From: Verrucomicrobiales bacterium
Lineage (GTDB): Bacteria; Verrucomicrobiota; Verrucomicrobiia; Limisphaerales; UBA1100
Length of the DNA: 64,000 nucleotides
Assembly (NCBI GenBank): GCA_005809105.1
Contig: SYLI01000032.1
Coordinates: 106,323 to 170,322, forward strand
Direction: 5' to 3'
Shown here: piece after piece, positions 25,289-35,331 of the stretch
How positions within the stretch are numbered: position 1 is the first letter of the stretch
How the letters are laid out: the number at the start of each line of letters is the position of its first letter
The notes under the pieces: model-generated
The model's database searches: none
The model's input: the letters and a program-made list of their open reading frames with translations, nothing else
Told to the model about the DNA's origin: nothing
Made by a program: the position numbers and the translations under genes

Positions 25289-26443
25289 GTGAGTTTCACC
25301 CACCGATGCTGGGCGGAGATTAATCTGGATGCGCTGCGCGCCAACCTCGCGTGGTTGCGCTATCGCATTGGGCCCAATCGGAAGATTCTTTCGGTGGTCA
25401 AGGCCGACGGCTACGGGCATGGCCTGCGGCAGGTGGCCGCACTCTTGATGCAGGCGGGCACGGATATTTTTGGCGTCGCCAATTTGCAGGAGGCACGCGA
25501 CATCCGCGCCGTGGGCCGCGGTTTTCCAATTCTTATGCTGGGCGCGTGCCTGCCCGATGAAGTGGACGCCGCCCTGCACGAAAACGTCATCCCCACCCTC
25601 TCCACGCTGGCGGAGGCGCGCGCGTTTTCGCGGGCGGCTGGGCGGCTGGGCCGCACAGTGCAGGCCCATCTCAAAGTGGACACAGGCATGGGACGGCTGG
25701 GCGCGCCGGCAGACACCGTCCCCAAGTTGCTCCGCACGATTGACCGGCTTACCAATCTGCGGGTGGTGGGACTCTACACCCACTATGCGGCGGCCGAGGA
25801 TGACGCGGCGTTTTCGCGGCATCAGCGGCGCGTTTTCGAGAAACTGGTTAAACACCTAGCGGACGCTGGCCGCACCTTCGATGCGCTTCACGCCAATAAC
25901 AGCGCCGCGCTGCTTCATGAAACGGACGGGCCCTGCAATCTGGCCCGGCCGGGTTTGCTCGTGTACGGCGTCATCCCGCCGGGACGACGCTCGCCGGGAC
26001 GACGCCGCGAACAGGCCCTGCTCAAACGCCACTTGCGGCCCGCGCTCTCTTGGAAATGCCGCGTGACACTGGTCAAGACGATCGAGGCGGGCACCTCGCT
26101 CAGCTACGGGCGTAGCTTTATTGCGCCCTGCCGGATGCGGGTGGCGACGCTCTCGGCAGGCTACGGCGACGGATTTTTGAGAAGCGGCAGCGGGCGCGCC
26201 CATGTTCTGGTGGGGGGGCGGCTGCGGCCCGTGTTGGGCCGTGTGACGATGGATCAGATGCTGGTGGACGTCTCGCGCGGGCGCGTGCGTCCGGGCGACG
26301 AGGCGGTGCTCATCGGCCGACAGGGCCGCTCGGACATCACTGCAGGCGAGCTGGCCCAATGGTGCGGCACGGTGCCTTGGGAAATTCTCACGGCCATCAC
26401 CTACCGCGTGCCGAGAATCTATTGCGGCGGCAGCGCAGCCTGA
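25289..26443 (+). CDS. alr: Alanine racemase
   Basis: A PLP enzyme that makes D-alanine for peptidoglycan. 384 aa. The PLP lysine is Lys38 in VVKADGYGHG. The second catalytic base is Tyr292 in SAGYGDGF. Other motifs are HLKVDTGMGRLG, the PLP-binding N-terminal barrel strands and MDQMLVDVS at the C-terminal beta-domain. The GTG start at 25289 gives FTHRCWAEINLDALRANL, the usual N-terminus. Oddity: a short insertion PPGRRSPGRRREQ (about residues 230-242), in which a 13-bp GC-rich unit is repeated in tandem. It overlaps the convergent DedA gene by 25 bp. Confidence 0.95.
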   Translation: MSFTHRCWAEINLDALRANLAWLRYRIGPNRKILSVVKADGYGHGLRQVAALLMQAGTDIFGVANLQEARDIRAVGRGFPILMLGACLPDEVDAALHENVIPTLSTLAEARAFSRAAGRLGRTVQAHLKVDTGMGRLGAPADTVPKLLRTIDRLTNLRVVGLYTHYAAAEDDAAFSRHQRRVFEKLVKHLADAGRTFDALHANNSAALLHETDGPCNLARPGLLVYGVIPPGRRSPGRRREQALLKRHLRPALSWKCRVTLVKTIEAGTSLSYGRSFIAPCRMRVATLSAGYGDGFLRSGSGRAHVLVGGRLRPVLGRVTMDQMLVDVSRGRVRPGDEAVLIGRQGRSDITAGELAQWCGTVPWEILTAITYRVPRIYCGGSAA

Positions 26444-27096
26444 TTGGAAATTGCCGCCGGGCGCGCGGCGCGCCTCGCGCGGACGAATTCAATAGCCACC
26501 GGCACGAGGGAGAGGACGATGATCCCCAGAACCACCGTGGAGAAGTGATCCCGCACCCAGGGCAGCTGCCCCAAAGTGAAGCCCGCGCCCACGATGCCCA
26601 CCACCCACAAGGCGGCGCCCGCCACATTGAACACGAGGAACCGGCGGTAGTTCATCCGCCCGGCTCCGGCGACGAACGGCGCAAACGTGCGCACGATGGG
26701 AACGAACCGCGCGAGCACGATGGTCTTTCCCCCGTACCTTTCGAAGAAACAATGGGTGCGGTCCAGATGCTCCCGCCGCACCCATCGCGGCCAGCGCGCG
26801 CAGGCCTTCTCGCCCACGCGTGAGCCAATGAAATAGTTGAGCGCGTCCCCCAGCACCGCAGCGGCGAACATGAGCGCACCCGCCCACACCGCGTCCAGCA
26901 CCCCGCTGCCGCCCAGCGCCCCCACGGCGAAAAGCAGCGAGTCGCCCGGCAGAAAGGGCGTGACCACCAGCCCGGTCTCGCAGAAGACGATGAGAAAGAG
27001 CAGGCCATAAATCCACGCCCCGTGCTCCGACACCAAGGCCTCCAGATGCCGGTTAAGGTGCACCAGTAAGTCGAGAATCTGAGGGAGCGTTCCCAT
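26419..27096 (-). CDS. DedA-family inner-membrane protein
   Basis: 225 aa with the VTT/DedA fold. FCETGLVVTPFLPGDSLLF, GDALNYFIGSRVG and RFVPIVRTFAPFVAGAG (the F/R-x-R-x-P-x-x-R motif) are diagnostic. DedA proteins are undecaprenyl-phosphate and phospholipid flippase-like proteins supporting envelope integrity and proton-motive homeostasis. Basic residues at the C-terminus (RARRAARPAA) face the cytoplasm. The start at 27096 (MGTLPQILDLLVHL) is preferred over the ATG 27 nt upstream. It is convergent with alr and divergent from the CNT transporter 130 bp away. Confidence 0.92.
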   Translation of the reverse strand: MGTLPQILDLLVHLNRHLEALVSEHGAWIYGLLFLIVFCETGLVVTPFLPGDSLLFAVGALGGSGVLDAVWAGALMFAAAVLGDALNYFIGSRVGEKACARWPRWVRREHLDRTHCFFERYGGKTIVLARFVPIVRTFAPFVAGAGRMNYRRFLVFNVAGAALWVVGIVGAGFTLGQLPWVRDHFSTVVLGIIVLSLVPVAIEFVRARRAARPAAISNQAALPPQ

Positions 27097-27226
27097 GCGC
27101 GATGGCCGCTGTGGCTTGGGCAACTGCTACCACAGGCCCCTCGAGGTTCGCACGCGAAAGTTGTTGAAGAGCACCTTGAGACTCATTGAGCTTGAGCCGA
27201 GCGCGCTGCTTCCGTATCACAGGGCC

Positions 27227-28489
27227 ATGAGCCTAAAGCTCGTGAGCCTGTTGGGGCTGGCGGTGTTCGTGGCGTTGGCTTGGGCGCTTTCGGTGGATCG
27301 CCGGCGGTTCCCCTGGGCGACGGTGCTCTCCGGCGTGGCGCTGCAGTTCGTGCTGGCGCTGGTGGTGCTCAAGACCCGGTTCGGGCAGCGCCTCTTCTCC
27401 GCGGCGGGCGATGCCATCAGCCGCCTCATCGAGTTCAGTCAGGAAGGCGCCCGGTTCGTGTTTGGCCCGCTCGCCAACTTCGATGCATTAAAACGCGGCC
27501 TCTCGCTCGAGTCGGGCATGGTGTTCTTCGTGATGGTGACGGCGACCATCGTCTTCGTGTCGGCGCTCTCCAGCATGCTCTACCACTACGGCGTGCTGCA
27601 GCGGGTGGTGCGCGCCTTCGCGTGGGTGATGCAGCGGGTGATGCGCACGAGCGGCAGCGAAAGCCTGTGCGCCGCCGCCAACATTTTCATGGGCCAGACC
27701 GAGGCGCCGCTGGTCATCCGTCCTTATCTGCTGCGGATGACCCGCAGCGAGCTCATGGCGGTGATGGTGGGAGGCATGGCCACCATCGCCGGCGGCGTGC
27801 TGGCGGTGTACAGCAAGCTGGGAGAGGACGCGGGGTTCCGCGGCATGGCCGGGCATCTTCTCACGGCATCGGTCTTGAGCGCGCCCGCAGCACTGGTGAT
27901 TGCGAAAATCATGGTGCCGGAAACGGAAGTGTCCGAGACGGCCTCGGGTGCGGACGCACGCATCGAACGCGAAAGTCATAATGGGCTCGACGCGCTGTGC
28001 CGGGGCGCGGGTGATGGAATGACGCTTTCGCTCAACGTGATTGCGATGCTCATCGCTTTCATCGCGATGGTGGCGCTCTGCAACCACCTGCTGGGGGCGC
28101 TGCTGCAACTGGTCCACCAGCCGGGCGGAGAGCCCCTTCAACGGATGCTTGGCTGGCTCAACGCGCCCGTCGCCTGGCTTATGGGCGTGCCGGCCGCAGA
28201 CTGCGCGCGCGTGGGCGCGCTGCTGGGCGAGCGCATGGTGCTCAACGAATTTGTGGCGTACCTCTCGCTAGTCGAACAGACCAAGTCGCTCGATCCGCGC
28301 AGCGTGACGCTGGCGACGTATGCGCTGTGTGGCTTCGCCAACTTTGCGAGCATCGCCATCCAGATTGGCGGCATCGGTGCCTTGGTGCCCTCGCGGCGCA
28401 AGGATCTGGCGCAACTGGGCCTGCGCGCCATGGCCGGCGGCTTGATCGCCTGCTACATGACGGCGTGCATCGCGGGCATGTTGCTCTAA
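27227..28489 (+). CDS. Concentrative nucleoside transporter (NupC/CNT family)
   Basis: 420 aa with about ten transmembrane helices. CNT hallmarks are FVFGPLAN, FQ/MVTATIVFVSALSSMLYHYG, ESLCAAANIFMGQTEAPLVI (the substrate and sodium site motif) and YALCGFANFASIAIQIGGIG at the C-terminal half. It probably imports nucleosides with Na+ or H+. The start at 27227 (MSLKLVSLLGLAV) is preferred to a 44-codon extension without membrane character. No nucleoside catabolic genes are adjacent. Confidence 0.92.
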   Translation: MSLKLVSLLGLAVFVALAWALSVDRRRFPWATVLSGVALQFVLALVVLKTRFGQRLFSAAGDAISRLIEFSQEGARFVFGPLANFDALKRGLSLESGMVFFVMVTATIVFVSALSSMLYHYGVLQRVVRAFAWVMQRVMRTSGSESLCAAANIFMGQTEAPLVIRPYLLRMTRSELMAVMVGGMATIAGGVLAVYSKLGEDAGFRGMAGHLLTASVLSAPAALVIAKIMVPETEVSETASGADARIERESHNGLDALCRGAGDGMTLSLNVIAMLIAFIAMVALCNHLLGALLQLVHQPGGEPLQRMLGWLNAPVAWLMGVPAADCARVGALLGERMVLNEFVAYLSLVEQTKSLDPRSVTLATYALCGFANFASIAIQIGGIGALVPSRRKDLAQLGLRAMAGGLIACYMTACIAGMLL

Positions 28490-28547
28490 AGCCACTTGCC
28501 CCGGTGGCGAGCCCCTGCCACATTGCGCCAGCATTCCCCGTGAAACC

Positions 28548-31500
28548 ATGAGACTCGCATTTGTCCTCGTTGCAACCCTTGGCTTCGCGTTGGCCGCACA
28601 GGAAAAAAGCGGCGGCAAGTTTGACGACAAGCTCAAGCCCTTTGTCGAAACCTTCAGGCCCGGCGGCGCGTTGACCGATGCCTCAAAGCCGCTTTCGCCG
28701 GAGGAGACCGTCAAGCGCTTCAAGATGGGTGCGGGGCTTGCGATGCAGGTGTTGGCCCACGAACCCCTGGTGCGCCAGCCTCTCAATCTGAACTTCGACG
28801 AGCGCGGGCGCCTTTGGGTTGTGCAATACCTCCAGTACCCCTTTCCCGCCGGACTCAAGATTGTCTCGTACGACAAGTACCTTCGCGCCGTCTACGACAA
28901 GGTGCCCAAGGCGCCCCCGCACCACGACCGCGGCGCCGACCTGATTTCCATCCACGAGGACACCAACGGCGACGGAAAGTTCGACAAGCACAAGGTGTTT
29001 GTGGACGGCCTCAACATGGCGCGCAGCGTGTTGAGCGGGCGCGGCGGGGTTTGGGTTCTCATGCCACCCTACCTGCTCTTTTATCCGGATCGAAACCGTG
29101 ACGATGTTCCCGACGGCCCGCCCGAGGTGCACCTCTCCGGCTTCGGGCTGGAGGACACACACTCGGGTGCCAACAGCCTGCGCTGGGGGCCTGATGGTTG
29201 GATCTACGGTGCCCACGGCAGCACCTGCACGGCGGACATTGCGGGAATCAAGTTCCTCGGCCAGGCCGTGTGGCGCTATCAGCCCTCGACGCGCACCTTC
29301 GAGCTGTTCGCCGAGGGCGGCGGCAACACCTACTGCATCGACTTCGACAGTCAGGGGCGCCTCTTCTCCGGCACCAATTACGGTGACACGCGCGGCGTGC
29401 ATTATGAGCAGGGCGGATGCTACATCAAAGGCTGGGGCAAGCACGGCCCCCTGGTGAACCCCTATGCCTTCGGCTGGTTCGAGCACATGGCGCATGAAGG
29501 TTTTAAGCAGCGCTTTCCCCAGTCGATGATCCTCTACGAGGGCGGCGCGCTGCCCCACCATGAAGGCTCCGTCATCGCCGGCATGTCGCTCGTCAACCGC
29601 GTTCAGGCCAGCCGCATTTACCCCGACGGTTCCACCTTCCGCACCGAGGACAGCGACACCCCCGTGCTCACTGATGATCGCTGGTTCCGCCCAGTGGACA
29701 CCAAGGCCGGGCCTGACGGCGCCGTGTACTTTGCCGACTGGTACGACAGCCGGCTCAGCCACCTCGACCCGCGCGACACATGGCACAAGGAGAGCGGCCG
29801 CATCTACCGGCTGCAAAGCGTGACGGCGGCCCCGGCGTTGCCTTCCTTCGACCTCGCCCGAAAGTCCGGCGCCGAACTCATCGCATTGCTGCGGCATCCC
29901 AACAAGTGGTGGCGCCAGGAGGCCCAACGCGTGATTGCCGACCGTCGCGACCCTGCCCTTGCACCCGCGCTGCGCGCACTCATCAGCCAAGAGAGTGGCC
30001 AGCTTGCCCTCGAAGCCTTCTGGGCCCTCAACGCCAGCGGGGGCTTCGACACGGCCCTTGCCGCCCAGACTCTGCGACACACGCATCCCTTCGTGCGCTA
30101 CTGGACGGTGCGCCTCTTGGGCGACGCGCGCACACTGGCCCCCGCCCTAAGGAGTCAGCTGGTTGAGATGGCACGCGGCGAGGCCCATCCCGAAGTGCGC
30201 GCCCAAATGGCCGCCTCGTGCAAGCGCTGGCAGCCCGAGGCCGCGCTGCCCATCCTGCGCGAGTTGTTCAATCGCAACGAGGACTCCACCGACAAGCACA
30301 TCCCCCTGCTGCTTTGGTGGGCCCTTGAGTCCAAGGCCGCGAGCCACCGGGAAGCCGTCGTCGCCATGTTTAAGGACGCCGCGCTCTGGCGCCAACCGCT
30401 GGTTCGCAAGCATCTCGTGGGGCGGCTGGGACGCCGTTACACCGCCGAACGAACCCCCGCCAACCTGCGCGCCGCCGCCCTGCTGATGGCGTCCGCGCCC
30501 GAAGGCGCCGATCTGGACGTGCTCGTGGCCGGCATGGAGGAGGGACTTCGCGGCGACGCCGTCGGCACCGTGCCGGCTGAGCTTCTCTCCGCGGCACGCA
30601 CGGCGTGGGCCTCGCGGCCCCGCACCCCCATCCTCACCAGTTTCGCCGTCCGGCTTGGGCTTCCCGAGGCGCTGCAATCAGCCTTGCAACGCGTGGAAGC
30701 CAAGGACACCCCGGCGGCCGACCGCCGGGATCTCACCCGCCTGCTCTCCGAGCGGCGTGAGCCGGGCATCGTGCCCGTGCTGCTCTCCCAGTTTCGGCAA
30801 GCGCCTGCCGATGCTAGCCGCAATGAGTTGATGACCGCCTTGCAGCGGTTTGACGGAGCCCAAATCGGCCGCGCCGTTCTGGAGCAGTATCCGGCCATGC
30901 CGCCCGCCCAGCGTGTCGCCGCGCAGCACATGCTCGCCAGCCGCGCCGGGTGGTCTCTGCAATTGCTCGACGCCATTGGCAAGGGCGTGGCCCGCGAATC
31001 CATCGATCCGGCCGTGGTGCTGGCCATGCAGAACCACCGCGAGAAGCGCGTGGATGCGCTTCTGCAAAAGCACTGGGGCAAGGTGCGCCAGACCGACGAG
31101 GCCAAGGCCCGGCGCATCGCCGAGGTGCGGCAGGTGCTTGCGGCCGGCAAGGGCGACAAGGCCGCGGGGAGTGCGGTCTTCAAGCTCGCCTGTGCGGCGT
31201 GCCACAAATTCCAGAATGTGGGCGGCGAGGTGGGGCCCAATCTGGGCGCCTACCAGCTCAACAGCCTGGATTTCCTGCTGCCGGCCATCGTGGATCCCTC
31301 GTTGGGCATCCGTGAGGAGTTCGCGGGATTCAACATCACCACGCGCGACGACCAGACGTTGACGGGGTTCATCACCCAGCAGACGCCCCTCTCGGTGACG
31401 CTTCGCGATCTGGCCGGCAATGAGGTGACGGTGGCGCGCAGCGAGGTGAAATCCCTGCAGGCCATGTCGGCGTCGTTGATGCCCGAGGGCCTGGTTGATG

Positions 31501-31556
31501 CGCTTTCGCCGCAGCAAGTCCGCGACCTCTTCGCCCACCTCATGCAGGCCCGGTAG
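28548..31556 (+). CDS. Secreted propeller-HEAT-cytochrome c protein (PVC membrane-bound dehydrogenase type)
   Basis: 1002 aa with a signal peptide ending near LAAQEK. The N-terminal half is a sorbosone/glucose-dehydrogenase-like propeller (LNLNFDERGRLWVVQY, HEDTNGDGKFDKHKVFVDGL, NSLRWGPDGWIYGAHG). The middle (about residues 440-740) is a run of HEAT-like helical repeats (APALRALISQESGQLALEAF). The C-terminus is a cytochrome c domain with haem motif CAACH at 882-886. This order is typical of the Planctomycetes/Verrucomicrobia 'putative membrane-bound dehydrogenase' family. It probably oxidises a sugar or related donor in the periplasm and passes electrons to the haem; the donor is unknown. The short gap to the CNT gene gives no strong evidence of an operon. 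Confidence 0.88.
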   Translation: MRLAFVLVATLGFALAAQEKSGGKFDDKLKPFVETFRPGGALTDASKPLSPEETVKRFKMGAGLAMQVLAHEPLVRQPLNLNFDERGRLWVVQYLQYPFPAGLKIVSYDKYLRAVYDKVPKAPPHHDRGADLISIHEDTNGDGKFDKHKVFVDGLNMARSVLSGRGGVWVLMPPYLLFYPDRNRDDVPDGPPEVHLSGFGLEDTHSGANSLRWGPDGWIYGAHGSTCTADIAGIKFLGQAVWRYQPSTRTFELFAEGGGNTYCIDFDSQGRLFSGTNYGDTRGVHYEQGGCYIKGWGKHGPLVNPYAFGWFEHMAHEGFKQRFPQSMILYEGGALPHHEGSVIAGMSLVNRVQASRIYPDGSTFRTEDSDTPVLTDDRWFRPVDTKAGPDGAVYFADWYDSRLSHLDPRDTWHKESGRIYRLQSVTAAPALPSFDLARKSGAELIALLRHPNKWWRQEAQRVIADRRDPALAPALRALISQESGQLALEAFWALNASGGFDTALAAQTLRHTHPFVRYWTVRLLGDARTLAPALRSQLVEMARGEAHPEVRAQMAASCKRWQPEAALPILRELFNRNEDSTDKHIPLLLWWALESKAASHREAVVAMFKDAALWRQPLVRKHLVGRLGRRYTAERTPANLRAAALLMASAPEGADLDVLVAGMEEGLRGDAVGTVPAELLSAARTAWASRPRTPILTSFAVRLGLPEALQSALQRVEAKDTPAADRRDLTRLLSERREPGIVPVLLSQFRQAPADASRNELMTALQRFDGAQIGRAVLEQYPAMPPAQRVAAQHMLASRAGWSLQLLDAIGKGVARESIDPAVVLAMQNHREKRVDALLQKHWGKVRQTDEAKARRIAEVRQVLAAGKGDKAAGSAVFKLACAACHKFQNVGGEVGPNLGAYQLNSLDFLLPAIVDPSLGIREEFAGFNITTRDDQTLTGFITQQTPLSVTLRDLAGNEVTVARSEVKSLQAMSASLMPEGLVDALSPQQVRDLFAHLMQAR

Positions 31557-31675
31557 CACACCCCGACAGGTCGGCAGGCCCTTCCCTTGTCCGGCTTGCC
31601 ACCGGCCGAGGTATTGACTAGCCTGCGCGCTCGCGTTCGCTGGCAACACAAAGCCACGCGCCCAGCGCTCCCCCT

Positions 31676-32914
31676 ATGGCGTACCTCAACGACAATTACC
31701 TCAAGCTGCAAGCCGGCTATCTCTTTCCCGAAATCGGGCGGCGCGTAAAAGCCTTCTGCGATGCCCATCCGGCCGGTGCACAGCGCCTCATTCGCTGCGG
31801 CATTGGCGATGTGACCGAGCCGTTGCCCCCGGCGGTGGTGGGCGCGCTGCACCGCGCGGTGGATGAGATGGCCTCGCGCGCGACATTCAAGGGGTATGGG
31901 CCCGAACAGGGTTACGAGTGGCTGCGCGCGGCGATCGCCCAGCATGACTACCGCGACCACGGGCTGGAGGTGGCCGACGACGAGGTCTTTGTCAGCGACG
32001 GCTCGAAATGCGACTGCGGAAACATCCTGGATATCCTGGGCGCCCGGAACCGGATTGCCATCACCAATCCGGTCTATCCCGTGTACGTGGACACCAATGT
32101 GATGGCCGGCCACACGGGCGGCGCCAATGCCTCCGGCGCGTATTCCCGCATCGTGTACCTGCCCTGCCGCGCCCGCAACGGCTTCGTGCCCGAGCCGCCC
32201 CGACGAGCGGTGGACGTGGTTTACCTTTGCTCACCCAACAATCCCACCGGCGCGGCGATGACCCGCGACCAGCTGGAGGCGTGGGTGAAGTACGCGCTGG
32301 CCCACAACGCGCTGCTGCTCTACGACGCGGCGTACGAGGCCTACATCGCCGAACCGGGCATCCCGCATTCGGTGTATGAAATCCCCGGTGCGCGGGATTG
32401 CGCCATCGAGTTTCGTTCCTTCTCCAAGAACGGCGGCTTCACCGGCACGCGCTGCGCGTTCACCATCGTGCCCAAGACGCTGCTGGCCAGCACGCGGACG
32501 GGCGAACGCAAGCCGCTGCACCCGCTCTGGCAGCGCCGCATGACCACCAAATTCAACGGCACCGCCTACATCATCCAGCGCGGCGCCGAGGCGTTGTACA
32601 CACCCGAGGGCCGGGTGCAGGTGCGCGCGCTCATCGAGCAGTACATGGGCAACGCAAAAATCCTGCGCGTCGGCGCGCGCCGGGCCGGGCTCAAGGTGTT
32701 CGGAGGCGTCAACGCGCCCTACATCTGGGTGCGCACGCCCAAGGGCGTCACCAGCTGGCAGGCCTTCGACAAGATTCTCGGCGACGCCAATGTGGTCATC
32801 ACGCCGGGCAGCGGATTTGGAAGCAAGGGTGAGGGCTACTTCCGCATCAGTGCCTTCAACAGCCGCGCCAACGCCGAGGAGGTGGCCGACCGCCTCAAGG
32901 CGATGGCGTGGTGA
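31676..32914 (+). CDS. dapL: LL-diaminopimelate aminotransferase
   Basis: A PLP enzyme that converts tetrahydrodipicolinate directly to LL-diaminopimelate for lysine and peptidoglycan, the route used by chlamydiae, Verrucomicrobia, plants and some other groups. 412 aa. Family features: [68 protein letters not shown] and the PLP-lysine segment [12 protein letters not shown] (Lys at about 246); FRISAFNSR is at the C-terminus. The start at 31676 ([12 protein letters not shown]) matches family starts. The upstream 119-bp gap has a TTGACT but no matching -10. Confidence 0.96.
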   Translation: MAYLNDNYLKLQAGYLFPEIGRRVKAFCDAHPAGAQRLIRCGIGDVTEPLPPAVVGALHRAVDEMASRATFKGYGPEQGYEWLRAAIAQHDYRDHGLEVADDEVFVSDGSKCDCGNILDILGARNRIAITNPVYPVYVDTNVMAGHTGGANASGAYSRIVYLPCRARNGFVPEPPRRAVDVVYLCSPNNPTGAAMTRDQLEAWVKYALAHNALLLYDAAYEAYIAEPGIPHSVYEIPGARDCAIEFRSFSKNGGFTGTRCAFTIVPKTLLASTRTGERKPLHPLWQRRMTTKFNGTAYIIQRGAEALYTPEGRVQVRALIEQYMGNAKILRVGARRAGLKVFGGVNAPYIWVRTPKGVTSWQAFDKILGDANVVITPGSGFGSKGEGYFRISAFNSRANAEEVADRLKAMAW

Positions 32915-32933
32915 CGCCACCCCGCCGCGGGTT

Positions 32934-35219
32934 TCAAGGGAAGGTGTCGCCCAGCGGGCGTGTGTTCTCCAGCTTGGCATCCTTGCCGGCGGCCGGCGCG
33001 TAGAGGATGACGGGGGCCACGATGCCGCCCGTGCCCAGTTCGTTCACCACCTCGTTGGCGACACAGAAGGTGATGATGTTGGCAGCTCCGGCACGGACAG
33101 CCGCCGTGGCGTCCATCTCGAAGGGATAAAACGCCGCCCCGTGGCTGATGCCGATGGGCTGGCCGTTGACCCAGACCTTGGCCTTCTCATCCACGCCACC
33201 GCACCACAGAAACACCCGGCTTCCCTTAAACCCGGCGGGCACATCCACGGCCTGCCGATACCATGCCAGTCCCTTGTAATAGCGCAGGCCCTGATGGCTC
33301 CATGATGCGCTGGAGGTTTTAAGCCGCTGCCAGTTGCCGCCGCGCACCTCCCCCTTCCACAAGCCGATGGACTCGCCCACGCGCTGGGGATCCTGCAGAA
33401 AGTCCCATTCGTCGCGCGCCGGCGCGACAAGCCGGTTGCCGCCCGTGACGCGCGCGAATCCCTGTTCGGTGGCGGGCCGGTAAAACCGCTTCATGTAGTT
33501 GACATACGTGCTAAATCGCCCCGCAGAAAGCATGGGCACCGGCTCCATCGCCATGAGCGAGGCGGCCACGCCGTCCAGCCGGGTGAGGTCGCGCTGGGCG
33601 GCGGCAAAGTCCACCCGGCTGCGTGCGTCCATCATGGCCACGAAGGACTCGAGCATGTCAAAAGTCTGGCGCACCATCGTCACACGCGCCTCGTAGGGCG
33701 CCTTGCCAGCCGCAAGTCGCGCCGCCTCCTCGAGCAGCCGCAGCGCCGGCGCACGCAGCGGTGCCGGATAGAAGTGTGGCATGTCCCATGCGGAACCCGT
33801 GCAGTGCGGACTATCGCGCAGCGCCGCGTCCATGAGCCCCACATACCGCCCCATCGGCACCGCGGCAGGCCCGAAGAACCGCTGCGCAAAATCCTCCAGC
33901 AAGGCGTCCACGCTGGCCTTGTGGTCCCACATCAGGCGCGCGGCGATGTACATGGAAGGCAGCTGCGGGCCGTAGTTGGGAAACGTCTCCACGCGCCAGC
34001 CTTTTACTCCCAGCTCATGGCACGCGGGAATTTCATCGCGCAGCCGGTGGATGATGATGAACGGGAAGCCCGGATCGGCGAGGTTGCTCCAGTACCCCCG
34101 GTCATAGAGCTCAGGCAGCAACTTGCCCCATTCTTGGTACAGCCAGCGCGCATAGCTTTTCTCGGGCGCGACCGGGTTGGAGAACCCGTGGACGCGGTCC
34201 AGCGCGATGGGGGCCAGCGCGCCCATGATGCGCGGGTTGGGCTTCCAGCGCACGGGCGGGCGCATGTACGAGTGGTAGATGTAAAACGCAAGCCGGGTGT
34301 CTGGAAAATCCGCCGCCAGTCCTTCGAGCACCCGGTTGAAGAACCAGATGTACCGGTCGGTCACCGAGGGCTCGCCGGAAAAGGGGTCGTAGTCGCCCCC
34401 ATCCAACGCCCGGCAATCGGCACACTCGCAGAAACCGCGCCCATCGTTGGGGCCCATCCCCAGCACCGGACCGCGCCCCTGCCGGCGCAGTTCGCGGGCT
34501 TTGGCCACGACGGCCTCGAGCAGCCGGGGGTTGGAGAGGCAGTGCTGGCGCGGGCTACGCACCCCCTTGATCAAGGCGTAGAGTTCCGGCGATGTCTTGA
34601 ACGGAGGTGCCGGCAATCCATGCGCGCCGGGAAACGCCGTGCCGCCGCAGCGCATCCGCACCTGCCAGTCGCGGTGGGGCATCTGGAACCAGCGGCTCGC
34701 AAAGGAGGGCCCCTGCGCGATGTCCTGCGCGGCCAGTTCCACGGTTTTTAAGGAGGGGATCACCGTGCCCAGATCACCGGGCATGAACCATCGCACCCCC
34801 AGTTGCTCGAGCACCTCCGAGACACCGAAGGCCGTGCCCATGGCGCGCCCGGCGACACGCACCTCGTCCTTCGTGACGCGCAGGGCAAACGTACCATCCA
34901 TCGCGCTCTTGGCTTCGATGGCCTTCTCCAAACCCGCCACGCGGCCCAGCAGCACTGGCGTGACGCCCGCGCGCCGGTGTCCCGCAAGCAGAGCCGGCAG
35001 CGCGGCCACCGGGGCGTTGGTGCTAGCCAGCTTGGCACCCGACATCTTCTCGATGTGCGTCACGAGCTCCGTGGCTGCCAGCGATTCCGCATCGTCAGGC
35101 TCGGCGGGAAGCACGATCACGGCCGCCGGCTTTCCCTCGCGCACCAGAATCGCAGCATCAGCCCATTGCCAGAAAACCCCGAAGAACAATACGAGCGCAA
35201 GGCGGAGAATGGGCTTCAT
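32934..35219 (-). CDS. Secreted DUF4838 glycan-acting protein with C-terminal sugar-binding module
   Basis: 761 aa with a signal peptide (MKPILRLALVLFFGVFWQW). An N-terminal GH67N-like domain (AATELVTHIEKMSGAKL, FGVSEVLEQLGVRWFMPGD) is followed by a DUF4838 catalytic-type barrel (about 200-480: NDGRGFCECADCRAL, RLAFYIYHSYMRPP). A helical region and a C-terminal GH2-type jelly roll (SRVFLWCGGVDEKAKVWVNG) come last. DUF4838 proteins resemble alpha-glucuronidases and are abundant in polysaccharide-degrading Verrucomicrobia and Bacteroidota, so a role in glycan or uronic acid release is likely. Catalytic residues were not assigned. The start at 35219 is the signal-peptide ATG; the frame is open for another 220 codons without similarity. 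Confidence 0.85.
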   Translation of the reverse strand: MKPILRLALVLFFGVFWQWADAAILVREGKPAAVIVLPAEPDDAESLAATELVTHIEKMSGAKLASTNAPVAALPALLAGHRRAGVTPVLLGRVAGLEKAIEAKSAMDGTFALRVTKDEVRVAGRAMGTAFGVSEVLEQLGVRWFMPGDLGTVIPSLKTVELAAQDIAQGPSFASRWFQMPHRDWQVRMRCGGTAFPGAHGLPAPPFKTSPELYALIKGVRSPRQHCLSNPRLLEAVVAKARELRRQGRGPVLGMGPNDGRGFCECADCRALDGGDYDPFSGEPSVTDRYIWFFNRVLEGLAADFPDTRLAFYIYHSYMRPPVRWKPNPRIMGALAPIALDRVHGFSNPVAPEKSYARWLYQEWGKLLPELYDRGYWSNLADPGFPFIIIHRLRDEIPACHELGVKGWRVETFPNYGPQLPSMYIAARLMWDHKASVDALLEDFAQRFFGPAAVPMGRYVGLMDAALRDSPHCTGSAWDMPHFYPAPLRAPALRLLEEAARLAAGKAPYEARVTMVRQTFDMLESFVAMMDARSRVDFAAAQRDLTRLDGVAASLMAMEPVPMLSAGRFSTYVNYMKRFYRPATEQGFARVTGGNRLVAPARDEWDFLQDPQRVGESIGLWKGEVRGGNWQRLKTSSASWSHQGLRYYKGLAWYRQAVDVPAGFKGSRVFLWCGGVDEKAKVWVNGQPIGISHGAAFYPFEMDATAAVRAGAANIITFCVANEVVNELGTGGIVAPVILYAPAAGKDAKLENTRPLGDTFP

Positions 35220-35331
35220 GGCTGGAGGATATTCGCACGGCGGCTTGGGGAAAAGATGCAATTCGCCACCCCAAGGCGCACGGAACAAAATGATTCGACA
35301 GCCCCGCAGCCCCCCCGCACCATTCGCGCGC

